From contig NZ_JAUAOA010000001.1 of the NCBI RefSeq assembly GCF_030542965.1, forward strand, positions 1-64,000: a stretch of 64,000 nucleotides of DNA, given 5' to 3'. The position numbers and the translations under genes are program-made. The DNA is from Azotosporobacter soli (GTDB lineage Bacteria > Bacillota > Negativicutes > SG130). The notes under the pieces were generated by a model. It searched no databases. It had not been told where the DNA came from and saw only the letters and a list, made by a program, of their open reading frames with translations. The first letter of the stretch is position 1. Each line of letters starts with the position of its first letter. Of the stretch, positions 36,866-45,819 are shown in pieces.

Positions 36866-37594
36866 CTAGTCACCGCTGCTCGCAGCTTGTCTACGCTGCT
36901 GCAAATAATTAGTAAGCCGTTCCCATGAACTGTTGATGACCTGCTCCTCCGGAATATTATTTTCCTTCAGCAGCCGCAGCGCATAAGAAAACTCGCCAAC
37001 CGCCATATGATAATGTGCATCCGACGCTACCGCCAATTTTGCGCCAAACTGTAGCGCCGCTTGAATAATGGCCGTACACATCGCTTCACTGCCGGGGCGC
37101 GCCGCCGGTGAGCTGTTATTGATTTCGAGCGCCACGCCGCAGCGGGCCGCTTCCTGCACAACGCGCAGCACATCGATCGGATATTTCGGACTGTCCGGAT
37201 GTCCAATGACGTCAACGCGTGGATTGCGGATCGCACCAAGATACATCGCCGTGTTTTCTTCCACGCTGCCGCAAGGCGTCACTTCTCCATGACAACTCGC
37301 AATCACGATATCCAGTTTGGCCAGTTGTTCTGCCGTGAAGTCGAGCTTTCCGTCGCGATCCATCAGATTCGCTTCGCAGCCTTTCAAGACCCGAATGCCG
37401 AACATTTGCGCAGGGATATCGCGGTAGGTATTAAAATAAGCATAACTGACGCTGCCCGGATACCCAGGCCCATGCTCCGTCAAGCCGACCGCCAGCAGTT
37501 TTTTCTCCGCCGCCGCGCGGATCACTTCCGTGACGGTGCTGAATCCATGACGACAGGCCAGCGTATGCGTGTGTAAATCGGCAATGATATTCAT
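36866..37594 (-). CDS. PHP-domain phosphatase (YcdX-like)
   Basis: 242 residues with the PHP trinuclear metal motifs: DLHTHT (residues 6-11), a His in GLTEHGPG, SCHGE, and SDAHYH near the C-terminus. The family includes YcdX-type phosphatases and histidinol phosphatases. GGAG precedes the ATG. It lies between an OPA-family transporter and a metallophosphoesterase, suggesting dephosphorylation of an imported sugar or polyol phosphate. That role is inference. Confidence 0.87.
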   Translation of the reverse strand: MNIIADLHTHTLACRHGFSTVTEVIRAAAEKKLLAVGLTEHGPGYPGSVSYAYFNTYRDIPAQMFGIRVLKGCEANLMDRDGKLDFTAEQLAKLDIVIASCHGEVTPCGSVEENTAMYLGAIRNPRVDVIGHPDSPKYPIDVLRVVQEAARCGVALEINNSSPAARPGSEAMCTAIIQAALQFGAKLAVASDAHYHMAVGEFSYALRLLKENNIPEEQVINSSWERLTNYLQQRRQAASSGD

Positions 37595-37624
37595 CGTTTC
37601 AACTCCTTATCCGCGCGTCTGGTC

Positions 37625-38989
37625 CTAAGCGCTTTTTTCCGCTGCCTCAAACTTTTTCGGCTTTTTCGCCCACAATGTCGGCAAGACCAGAATGATCATC
37701 AAAATAACCGAGCCGATCCAAAACATTTTTATATTGCTGAAGTTGTACACGGCGACGCCTTTGACCATGATCTTGCTGGAATCCATCAGCCAGCCGTTCA
37801 GCACGTCCTGCACCGCAGCGCCGGCATAAGCGAGCAATCCGACCGTTCCCATCGCCGCCCCAGCCGCCTTTTGCGAGCACAGGTCAACGGCCAGCATACC
37901 GCCGATGAAACACAGGATCACGCCAAGACCAAATCCGAAAATCGCCATGAACAGCGAATCCAACCATTGATTGCCCGCCGGACTCAGGCAAAATCCAACC
38001 AGGCCGACCAGCATCACAAAACCGAACACGACGGTAGTTAACGCATGGTTCGATTTGAAAATTTTATCGGAAATATAACCGGAGGCGAACGATCCCACCC
38101 CGCCCATCAGCGGTGCAAGGGCCAATACACTGCCCGCGGCTACCAGACTGTACGCCTTCACTTCCTGCAGATAAATAACGCCCCAGCTGTTGATCGAATA
38201 GCGGGCGATGCCCATGCAGGCGGCGCTCAACGCGATAAACCAGATATATGGATTCTTCAACACTTCGAGTTGCGCTTCGCGCGTTGTTTTGACCTTCTCT
38301 TTGGCAACCTCTTCGACTTCCCCTTTAAATTCGTTAGCCGAAGGCAAACCATACGCCTGCGGCCGGTCATACATAAACTTATACATGCCGAAAGCGATGA
38401 AAATGCAAGCCAGTCCCGGATACAAGAACGCCGACTGCCAGCCAAAATGAACGATCAGCATCGCGGAAAAAATAAAGGTAGCGCCTTCACCGATGTAGTG
38501 CGCAATGCTGAATACGCCATATTGCGTCGCAACCTCTTTCTTGGAAAACCACTGCGTAATCGAGACAATACAGGGCGCGGAACCCATCGACTGAAACCAG
38601 CCGTTCAAGAACCATAGTATCATAAAGGCCCAAAAATAAGGCGTAAAACCGAGCACCACATTGATAACGGCCGAGCCGAGCAAGCCGATCGGCACAATCT
38701 TCTTCACATTGCAGCGATCGCCTAAAAAGCCATGAAAGCATTTGCCTACCGCATAGGCAATCAATAAGCCAGCGCCGATCTGCCCCAGATCGGTCGCCGA
38801 AAAACCGGCCTCCAGCATTGGTTTTTTGGCAACGCCAAGCGTCATTTTGGTCACATAGTACATGCCGTAGCCAATGATCATCGCCGTCATGCTTTGCCAG
38901 CGCGCTTTCGTGAATAGCCGCTTTACTTCTTGAGAATCTTGAATCCGAGGTTTTTCTTTCCCTGTTGCAAAGAAGTCCATCATACTCAT
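37625..38989 (-). CDS. OPA-family MFS transporter (GlpT/UhpT-like)
   Basis: 454 residues with twelve predicted membrane segments. The N-terminal half matches the organophosphate:phosphate antiporters (YYVTKMTLGVAKKPMLEAGFSATDLGQIGAGLLIAYAVGK, with KCFHGFLGDRCNVKK after it; quoted here as pattern landmarks). Substrates in this family are glycerol 3-phosphate, hexose 6-phosphates and related esters. Immediately downstream of the inositol operon on the same strand, it may bring in an inositol-containing phosphate ester; that is inference. AAGGAG precedes the ATG. Confidence 0.85.
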   Translation of the reverse strand: MSMMDFFATGKEKPRIQDSQEVKRLFTKARWQSMTAMIIGYGMYYVTKMTLGVAKKPMLEAGFSATDLGQIGAGLLIAYAVGKCFHGFLGDRCNVKKIVPIGLLGSAVINVVLGFTPYFWAFMILWFLNGWFQSMGSAPCIVSITQWFSKKEVATQYGVFSIAHYIGEGATFIFSAMLIVHFGWQSAFLYPGLACIFIAFGMYKFMYDRPQAYGLPSANEFKGEVEEVAKEKVKTTREAQLEVLKNPYIWFIALSAACMGIARYSINSWGVIYLQEVKAYSLVAAGSVLALAPLMGGVGSFASGYISDKIFKSNHALTTVVFGFVMLVGLVGFCLSPAGNQWLDSLFMAIFGFGLGVILCFIGGMLAVDLCSQKAAGAAMGTVGLLAYAGAAVQDVLNGWLMDSSKIMVKGVAVYNFSNIKMFWIGSVILMIILVLPTLWAKKPKKFEAAEKSA

Positions 38990-39021
38990 CTTGGTACCAC
39001 TCCTTCTTTTACATCAAGAAA

Positions 39022-39050
39022 GGAAGCAGGGAATCTTCCCCGCTTCCTCG
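39022..39050 (-). terminator. Hairpin at the end of the inositol operon
   Basis: On the minus strand GGAAGCGGGGAA-ga-TTCCCTGCTTCC followed by TTTCTTG, between the binding-protein gene and the OPA transporter. The T tract is short, so read-through into the transporter gene is possible. Confidence 0.6.
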
Positions 39051-39057
39051 CTCTATT

Positions 39058-40026
39058 CTATTTCCCCAGTATCTTTTTCAAATCCTCTCGTTTTTGCGCA
39101 ACATTCTCCTTATTGATGATTTCCGTTCCGGTATCAATCCGTTTGTCTACGCTTTCATTTTTAGCCGCTTTAATCGCAGCTTCTACGCCTTTGAAGCCGA
39201 TGTTGAACGGACTTTGCGCAACCGATGCATCCAGTTTGCCGTCGGAAATCGAACCAAGCGCATCCGGTGAGCCGTCAAAACCGACGACCGGCAGGTTCAT
39301 TTTTGCCGCTTCCAACGCTTTTACCGCACCGAGAGCCATTTCATCATTCGTGGCAAAGACGGCGGCAAATTCTTGTTTGCTTTGCAGAATGTTTTCCATA
39401 ACGGTTACTGCCATCGCCCGTTCGCTATTGGCCGGTTGAATCGCAGCCACTTCAAGACCAGCTGCTTTCAATGCTTCCACGCAACCATTGGCCCGGTCAT
39501 CATGCGTGGGATCGCCTTGTGCGCCGCGCAGAATAACGACTTTAGCGCCTTTGCCCAGTTTCTTCGCCAAATATTCGCCGGCTAATTTGCCGCCATTGGC
39601 ATTACCGGTACCGACGAACGATACTTTGTCATCCCATTTCGCATCCGTATCGCCTAAGATAACCGGTATTTTCATTTCCTTCGCTTTGTTAAACACCGGA
39701 ATGGCACTGGACGGCTGCGACGGCGCAACCACTAAGGCATTCACTTTTTTGGTGATTTGGTCTTCGATCATGGAAATCTGTCCGGTAACATCCGTTTCTG
39801 CATTGGGTCCGAGAACGGTGACATTGACGCCGTATTTTTCACCAGCCGCCTTGGCTCCAGCTTCGACAATTTTCCAATAGTCGCTGTTCAAAGCCTTGAC
39901 GACAACACCGATGTTCATTTTCTTCGCTTGATCCTGCGTCTGACTCGTTTGGGAACCGCCGCAACCGGCGACCAAGAGCGCAACCAGTAACGATAATGAC
40001 ATCACAAAATACAGGCCTTTTTTCAT
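39058..40026 (-). CDS. Sugar/inositol ABC transporter substrate-binding lipoprotein
   Basis: About 322 residues from ATG 40026 (GAGGGGG, 9 nt). Lipoprotein signal with lipobox LVAGC, then a type I periplasmic-binding fold of the RbsB class (NIGVVVKALNSDYWKIVEAGAK at the start; GFDGSPDALGSISDGKLDASVAQSP near the C-terminus). It would deliver substrate to the permease and ATPase upstream. Its position as last gene of an inositol operon makes myo-inositol the likely ligand. Confidence 0.88.
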   Translation of the reverse strand: MKKGLYFVMSLSLLVALLVAGCGGSQTSQTQDQAKKMNIGVVVKALNSDYWKIVEAGAKAAGEKYGVNVTVLGPNAETDVTGQISMIEDQITKKVNALVVAPSQPSSAIPVFNKAKEMKIPVILGDTDAKWDDKVSFVGTGNANGGKLAGEYLAKKLGKGAKVVILRGAQGDPTHDDRANGCVEALKAAGLEVAAIQPANSERAMAVTVMENILQSKQEFAAVFATNDEMALGAVKALEAAKMNLPVVGFDGSPDALGSISDGKLDASVAQSPFNIGFKGVEAAIKAAKNESVDKRIDTGTEIINKENVAQKREDLKKILGK

Positions 40027-40127
40027 TACACTTTTCCCCCTCAAATTTTCTTTCATCCCCAAGAGAAAATTCCATTCGCGAAGCTAGTCATCCACCTCCT
40101 CCGTTTTGCTGCACTGCGCGACATCCG

Positions 40128-41126
40128 TTACTTTGCCTTTTTCGCCGCCTTGTGACGCAACACATCAATGTATACCGCCAATATGATGACAATGCCGATC
40201 GCCACCGTCTGCATCTCCGACGACACGCTCAGCAAATTTAATCCGTTACGCAGCACCGCCATGATCAGCGCACCGATCAGCGTCCCCCAGACGGTACCTT
40301 CGCCGCCCAGGAAGCTTGCGCCGCCGATGATCGTTGCGGCAATCGCATCGAATTCATAACCTAGGCCGGCCAGCGGATACGCCGCATTGACGCGCCCGAC
40401 CAAAAGCAGTCCGGCCAAGGCCGCCATGAAGCCGCTGATCGTATAGACAATGATCAACACTTTGTCGATGCTGATCCCCGACAGGCGAGTCGCTTCGGGG
40501 TTGCCGCCGACCGCGTAGATGTAGCGACCGACCGTCGTATAATTCAGGAAGACATGAAACAAACCATAAACAAACAGCACCAGTAGGAAACTGACCGGAA
40601 CCGGTCCGACAAACGCCGCGCCAAGAAACTGAATCGACGGCGGGAAGTTCGAAATCGGCGACGCCGCCGTTACGATCAAGGCCAGGCCGCGAGCCACATT
40701 CATCGTGCCCAGCGTTGAAATGAACGGATGCGGCAACGACATTTTCGTCAGCGTCAGGCCATTGATCAAGCCGAGCAGCAGGCCGACGCCGAGACAGACT
40801 GCGATGCCGATAATCGGCGACATGCCCATCTTAACCACGACAATCCCCATCAGCACGATGCTCAGCGCCAGGATGGAGCCAACCGACAAATCGATCCCCG
40901 CCGTCAGGATCGAGAGCAGCATCCCCAGCGCAATCAAACTGTTGATCGAGGATTGACGGGCGATATTCATGATATTATCCATCGTCAGAAAATGAGGCGA
41001 TAAGAAAGTTAGCGTTGTACACAGCACCACTAACCCGATCAAAGCACCCATTTTTTTAAAAATGTCTTTTATGCGCGTCTTACTACTATTAGTGTCAGCC
41101 GGCAGCGCTTGCAAGTTCATGCTCAT
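40128..41126 (-). CDS. Sugar/inositol ABC transporter permease (RbsC-like)
   Basis: 332 residues, about ten membrane segments, of the RbsC/AraH class: ILTAGIDLSVGSILALS and GGASFLGGEGTVWGTLIGALIMAVLRNGLNLL are the family signatures (landmarks). It overlaps the ATPase gene by 32 bp, with its ribosome site (GGGAGG) inside that gene. Works with the ATPase and binding protein on either side. Confidence 0.93.
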   Translation of the reverse strand: MSMNLQALPADTNSSKTRIKDIFKKMGALIGLVVLCTTLTFLSPHFLTMDNIMNIARQSSINSLIALGMLLSILTAGIDLSVGSILALSIVLMGIVVVKMGMSPIIGIAVCLGVGLLLGLINGLTLTKMSLPHPFISTLGTMNVARGLALIVTAASPISNFPPSIQFLGAAFVGPVPVSFLLVLFVYGLFHVFLNYTTVGRYIYAVGGNPEATRLSGISIDKVLIIVYTISGFMAALAGLLLVGRVNAAYPLAGLGYEFDAIAATIIGGASFLGGEGTVWGTLIGALIMAVLRNGLNLLSVSSEMQTVAIGIVIILAVYIDVLRHKAAKKAK

Positions 41127-42624
41127 TGCTTCTACCTCCCGTTGCAGCTTTCATAATATTTTCCGGCGTCGCTTCCGCCTGGACAAATTCGCCGGTTATT
41201 CGCCCATTGCCCATGACCAGTATCCGGTCGCTAATCCCCATGACTTCGGGGAGTTCGGACGATATGACGATGACCGCAGCGCCTTCGCCGACTAAGCGGT
41301 TGATCAGGTTGTACACTTCCACCTTCGCGCCTACGTCGATGCCGCGCGTCGGCTCGTCAAAGATGAAGATCGAAGCCTCCGAGCACAACCATTTTGCAAT
41401 GACGACCTTTTGCTGATTTCCGCCGGACAGCAGACGGGTCGTTGTCTGCGCATTGTTGGGCCGAATTTGCAGATCCCGCACCAAATCCTCCACCGACTGC
41501 TGCAGTTTTCCAGGATTGATAAAACTATTGAAGGAACAGAATTTTTTCAGACTGGAGAGGCTGGCGTTAAAACGAATATCATGCATTAAAACCAGGCCCT
41601 GCCCCTTGCGGTCTTCGGTCAAAAACGCCAAGCCTTGCTCGATCGCGTCTTTCGGACTGGAAATCTTCACTTCCTGCCCGCGTACCCATATCCGCCCGCT
41701 GTCAATCTTGTCCGCGCCGAACACCGCGCGCGCCAGTTCCGTCCGCCCCGCACCGACCAGTCCGGCAAAACCGAGCACCTCGCCGCGGCGCAGCTCAAAC
41801 GAAATATCCTTGAGCGTAGAGCCGCGATTCAGTCCCTCAACCTGCAAGACCACATCGCCCTGCGTCGCCGGAACCTTGGGGAATTTTTCTTCCAGCGAGC
41901 GGCCGACCATCAGTTTGATCAGCTTTTCCTGATCCGCTTCGTCCTTTTCTAGCGTAGTAATCTTGCAGCCGTCACGAATTACCGTGATCCGATCCGCCAC
42001 TTCCAGCACTTCTTCCAAGCGGTGCGAAATATAAACCACGCCGATATTTTGCGCCTTGATTTTTCGGATATTATCCAGCAGCACCCGCACTTCTTTTTCC
42101 GACAGACTGGATGTCGGTTCATCCATGATGATCAGTTTGGCATTGGCAACCAGCGCTCTGGCAATTTCGATCATTTGCTGATAGCCCATGCTGTAACTGG
42201 ACACCAACTTCGTCGCTTTGACTTCAATGCCAAGACTGTCGAGCGTTTCCTGCGCAATCTTGTTCATTTTTCGATAATCCAAAAGTCTAAGTCCCGGCAA
42301 GCGCAGTTCGCGACCGAGAAAAATGTTTTCCGTCACCGTCATATTCGGCGCGAGACTTAATTCCTGATAAATACAGGCAATGCCCAGTTTATGCGCATCC
42401 TTTGGATTTTGAAATTGAACCTGCTGCTCTTCGCAATACATTTCGCCTTCATCATATTGATAAGCGCCGGTCAATATTTTAATGAGAGTCGATTTTCCCG
42501 CCCCATTCTCGCCGCAGAGCGCATGAATTTCCCCTTCCCGGAAATTCAGATCAATCGAACTCAGGGCTTTTACGCCCGGAAAGCTTTTCGAGATCCCTTT
42601 CAACGTCAAAAAGTGTTCAGCCAT
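41095..42624 (-). CDS. Sugar/inositol ABC transporter ATP-binding protein (RbsA-like, duplicated)
   Basis: 509 residues with two ATPase halves, as in RbsA/MglA. First half: GENGAGKST Walker A, signature SMGYQQMIEIARAL, Walker B LIIMDEPTSSL. Second half: GLVGAGRTELAR as degenerate Walker A, LSGGNQQKVVIAKWL and IFIFDEPTRGIDVG. GAGGAGG precedes ATG 42624. It lies between the dehydrogenase gene and the permease. Confidence 0.94.
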   Translation of the reverse strand: MAEHFLTLKGISKSFPGVKALSSIDLNFREGEIHALCGENGAGKSTLIKILTGAYQYDEGEMYCEEQQVQFQNPKDAHKLGIACIYQELSLAPNMTVTENIFLGRELRLPGLRLLDYRKMNKIAQETLDSLGIEVKATKLVSSYSMGYQQMIEIARALVANAKLIIMDEPTSSLSEKEVRVLLDNIRKIKAQNIGVVYISHRLEEVLEVADRITVIRDGCKITTLEKDEADQEKLIKLMVGRSLEEKFPKVPATQGDVVLQVEGLNRGSTLKDISFELRRGEVLGFAGLVGAGRTELARAVFGADKIDSGRIWVRGQEVKISSPKDAIEQGLAFLTEDRKGQGLVLMHDIRFNASLSSLKKFCSFNSFINPGKLQQSVEDLVRDLQIRPNNAQTTTRLLSGGNQQKVVIAKWLCSEASIFIFDEPTRGIDVGAKVEVYNLINRLVGEGAAVIVISSELPEVMGISDRILVMGNGRITGEFVQAEATPENIMKAATGGRSNEHELASAAG

Positions 42625-42707
42625 TGTTTGCCGCCTCCTCTATCCCCGGCAAGGCCGGGTTGCACCAAGAGCAGAGTTCCGAGTCCAAACAAAAGGGCGA
42701 TTACCAC
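42606..42707 (-). CDS. Possible small hydrophobic peptide overlapping the ATPase start (33 aa)
   Basis: A GTG-initiated ORF of 33 codons with a hydrophobic stretch (VIALLFGLGTLLLVQPGLAG) that runs across the ATPase start codon in another frame. Its ribosome site is poor. It may be chance, or a remnant of a permease-type segment. Low confidence. Confidence 0.2.
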   Translation of the reverse strand: MVIALLFGLGTLLLVQPGLAGDRGGGKQWLNTF

Positions 42708-42725
42708 CCAGACTTTATAGCAGAA

Positions 42726-43799
42726 TTAGCGTTTCAGCTGCGTGATCATCGCAACCACCGCATCGCCAACCGCATCAGTTTTTGCCGTACCGCCCATATC
42801 CGGCGTCAGGCAGTTGCCTTGAACCAGAACCTTTTCGATCGCCTGCAGCACGACTTTCCCCCATTCGGCCTGATCGAAGTGGTCAAGCATTTGACTGACT
42901 GACCAGATGGCCGCCAATGGATTGGCAACGCCTTTTCCGGCAATATCCGGCGCCGAGCCGTGTATCGGCTCAAACATCGACGGATAACGCCGTTCCGGAT
43001 TGATGTTCGCTCCGGCCGCCAATCCCATGCCGCCGGCAATCGCCGCGCCGAGATCCGTCAGAATATCGCCGAACAGATTGGACGTGACGACGATTTGAAA
43101 ACGCTGCGGATCGCGGATGAAAAACATGCTGGCCGCATCAACCAGATACGAATACGTCTTGACATCCGGATAGTCGCGTCCCACTTCTTCAAATACGCTA
43201 TCCCAGAAGACCATCGAATAGTTCAGCGCGTTGGCCTTGCTGATATTGGTCAGCGTCCGGCCCGTTTTGCGCGCCAGTTCATACGCGTAACGGATAATTC
43301 GCTCCGTTCCTTTGCGGGAAAAGACGCCGGTTTGCAGCACCACTTCCTCCGGCTTGCCTTTAAAGAGCCAATCGCCCGCTCCGGCATATTCGCCCTCGCT
43401 GTTTTCGCGCACCACCATCATGTCCACTTGTTGGCGCTCGATCCCTTTAATGGGACAGTGCGCACCCTCCAGCAGCTGGATCGGACGCAGGTTTACGTAT
43501 TGGTCAAAGCCCTTGCGGATCGTAAGCAGCAATCCCCACAAGGAAATATGATCCGGTACGCCCGGATAACCGACTGCGCCTAAATAAATGGCGTCAAAAG
43601 CTGCCAGCCGTTCCATGCCGTCGTCGTCCATCATTTTTCCGTGCTTCAGATAATATTGGCAGCTCCAGGGAAAGTATTCAAAGGCAAAGGCTATTTTGCC
43701 GTCCAGCGCGGCCACGCAGTTTAAGACTTTGATGCCTTCTGCCAGTACCTCGGGTCCGATTCCGTCTCCGGCAATGACGGCTATTTTATACGTCTTCAT
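42726..43799 (-). CDS. D-malate/tartrate dehydrogenase-family decarboxylating dehydrogenase
   Basis: 357 residues from ATG 43799 (GGAG, 8 nt; the GTG at 43808 is less likely). Member of the isocitrate/isopropylmalate dehydrogenase superfamily: AGDGIGPEV at the N-terminus, NLRPIQLLEG, VVRENSEGEYAGAG, the NLFGDILTDLGAA metal/substrate motif, and NPERRYPSMFEPIHGSAPDI. The last two motifs and the overall pattern are those of tartrate dehydrogenase/D-malate dehydrogenase (TtuC/DmlA). These enzymes turn D-malate into pyruvate, CO2 and NADH. In an inositol operon this activity has no role in the classical pathway, but fits a D-malate route (see findings). Confidence 0.88.
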   Translation of the reverse strand: MKTYKIAVIAGDGIGPEVLAEGIKVLNCVAALDGKIAFAFEYFPWSCQYYLKHGKMMDDDGMERLAAFDAIYLGAVGYPGVPDHISLWGLLLTIRKGFDQYVNLRPIQLLEGAHCPIKGIERQQVDMMVVRENSEGEYAGAGDWLFKGKPEEVVLQTGVFSRKGTERIIRYAYELARKTGRTLTNISKANALNYSMVFWDSVFEEVGRDYPDVKTYSYLVDAASMFFIRDPQRFQIVVTSNLFGDILTDLGAAIAGGMGLAAGANINPERRYPSMFEPIHGSAPDIAGKGVANPLAAIWSVSQMLDHFDQAEWGKVVLQAIEKVLVQGNCLTPDMGGTAKTDAVGDAVVAMITQLKR

Positions 43800-43886
43800 C
43801 TTCTTCACTCCATGTCTTTACTTTTATTCAAGACATGCCTGTCTCCGCACTGACGTCGTCACCGCGGAGGCAGGCCGGCCACCGGA

Positions 43887-44897
43887 CTACTCTTCCAATC
43901 GCACCGGTTTTCCTTCTTTGTATGATTTTTGCGCCGCGAGGCCGATCAAGACCGGCTTCAGACCGTCGATCCCGGATACCACGGTATCTTTGTTCTGCAA
44001 TACGCTATTGAAAAACTCTTTCATTTCCGCTTCAAACGACTCCATGTAGCGTTCGAGGAAAAAGTATTTCGGTTTGTCCTGCGTTACCGCGCTATCGGTA
44101 CTGACGACCACGGTTGTCGGCGTATCGTTGCCAACGCTGATGCCGCCTTTGGTTCCCAATATCTCTACCCGCTGGTCATAGCCGTAGACAGCCTGACGGC
44201 AATTATCGATCATGCCGATCGCGCCGTTTTTAAACTTCAGACTGATCAACGCCGTGTCGACGTCACCGGCTTCGCCAATCGCCTTGTCGACCAACACGCC
44301 TGCATTGGCGTATACTTCGGTTACTTCGCTGCCGGTCAGATAGCGCACCATATCAAAATCATGAATCGTCATATCGAGGAACATGCCGCCGGAGACCTTA
44401 ACGTATTCGACAGGGGGCGGTGCAGGGTCGCGCGAAATGACTTTAACAATTTGCAGTTCGCCGATCGCGCCGCTCTGGATCAGATCACGCACTTTTTTGA
44501 AGTTATGATCAAATCTCCGGTTGAAGCCGACCTGGAATTTGACGCCGGCTTTCTTTACTGCGTCAAGCGCTGCATGAATTCGGTCCACATCATAGTCGAT
44601 CGGTTTTTCGCAAAAGATATGTTTTCCGGCCTGCGCCGCTTCAATCGTGATCTGCGAATGCGTATCGGTCGAAGAACAAATGATGACCGCGCCGATTTCC
44701 GGATCGTTGATGATTTTTTTATAATCATCATATACATTGGCAATCCCCAGTCCTGCAGCCCATTCGGCAATGGAAGCCGCATGAATATCGGCCACTGCTT
44801 TGACTTCAACATCCGGAAAGTTTTTAATAATGTTGGCCGCGTGAATTTTGCCGATCCGGCCAGCGCCGATCACGCCGATCTTAATCGTTTTTCCCAT
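43887..44897 (-). CDS. iolG: Inositol 2-dehydrogenase
   Basis: 336 residues of the Gfo/Idh/MocA family. Rossmann motif GVIGAGRIGKIHA (about 8-20), the EKP motif (CEKPIDYDVD), and the inositol-dehydrogenase hallmarks QVGFNRRFDHNF and GGMFLDMTIHDFDMVRYL, with the active-site Asp/His pair. It oxidises myo-inositol to scyllo-inosose with NAD. AGGAGG precedes the ATG; it lies 12 bp after iolE. Confidence 0.93.
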   Translation of the reverse strand: MGKTIKIGVIGAGRIGKIHAANIIKNFPDVEVKAVADIHAASIAEWAAGLGIANVYDDYKKIINDPEIGAVIICSSTDTHSQITIEAAQAGKHIFCEKPIDYDVDRIHAALDAVKKAGVKFQVGFNRRFDHNFKKVRDLIQSGAIGELQIVKVISRDPAPPPVEYVKVSGGMFLDMTIHDFDMVRYLTGSEVTEVYANAGVLVDKAIGEAGDVDTALISLKFKNGAIGMIDNCRQAVYGYDQRVEILGTKGGISVGNDTPTTVVVSTDSAVTQDKPKYFFLERYMESFEAEMKEFFNSVLQNKDTVVSGIDGLKPVLIGLAAQKSYKEGKPVRLEE

Positions 44898-44909
44898 TAT
44901 CGTTTCCTC

Positions 44910-45806
44910 CTATAATCCCGTTTTTTCGCCGATATATTTTCTTGCCTTGATCGCATACTCCAGCGGATTGGCGAGCGCCGGATCCTGTTCCGCTTCGACG
45001 ATAAACCAGCCGGCATAGTTCTGTTCGGCAAGAATCGTAAAGAGCGGCGCATAATCAATCATGCCATCGCCGGGTACGGTAAATACGCCCGCTTTCACCG
45101 CCTGCAAAAAGCTCATTTTTTCTTTTTTTACTTTTTCCAGCACCGAAGCTCTGATATCTTTCAAGTGAACATGCTTGATCCGTGCACCATACTTGCGCAA
45201 AATGTCTGCCGGGTTTTCGCCGGAGAAGACCAGATGTCCGGTATCAAAGAGCAGATACACCTTCGCCGGATTCGTCAGCTCCATCAGTTTGTCGATCTCC
45301 GCGCTGGTCTGCACGCCGGTCCCCATGTGATGGTGGTAAACGATCTGCATTCCTTTTTCCGCAGCCAGATCGGCCAGCTGTTCCAGCCCCTGCGCCAACC
45401 GCTTCCACTCATCCTCGCTGAAGGAAGGTTTGCCGTCGAACACGGGACAGCTCATGTCCCCCTGCACGCTGTGTCCCTGTTCGGCAACGACGATGACCTG
45501 CGCCCCCATCGCATGCAGGAAGTCGCGATGCTGTAAAAACGCTTCACGCGTTTCGGCAAACGGCTTCGTCGTTAAAAAAGAACTGAACCAGGCGCTGGCA
45601 ATTTGAATGCCGCGCAGCGACAGCGCTTTTTTCAAAACTTTCGTGTCGCGCGGATATTTATTGCCCACTTCGCTGCCGGTGAATCCGGCTAACGCCATTT
45701 CACTGACGCACTGCTCAAACGTGTTTTCGCCGCCCAGTTCCGGCAGATCGTCATTCGTCCAGGCAATCGGCGCAATTCCCAACTTGACCTTATCCTTGGC
45801 AAACAT
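44910..45806 (-). CDS. iolE: Inosose dehydratase
   Basis: 298 residues, TIM-barrel of the xylose-isomerase-like family. It opens with the IolE pattern [18 protein letters not shown] and contains [34 protein letters not shown] and [16 protein letters not shown] with the metal-binding Glu/Asp/His/Glu set. It dehydrates scyllo-inosose to 3,5/4-trihydroxycyclohexa-1,2-dione. GGGGG precedes the ATG; 13 bp after iolD. Confidence 0.94.
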   Translation of the reverse strand: MFAKDKVKLGIAPIAWTNDDLPELGGENTFEQCVSEMALAGFTGSEVGNKYPRDTKVLKKALSLRGIQIASAWFSSFLTTKPFAETREAFLQHRDFLHAMGAQVIVVAEQGHSVQGDMSCPVFDGKPSFSEDEWKRLAQGLEQLADLAAEKGMQIVYHHHMGTGVQTSAEIDKLMELTNPAKVYLLFDTGHLVFSGENPADILRKYGARIKHVHLKDIRASVLEKVKKEKMSFLQAVKAGVFTVPGDGMIDYAPLFTILAEQNYAGWFIVEAEQDPALANPLEYAIKARKYIGEKTGL

Positions 45807-45819
45807 AGTTGCATCCCCC

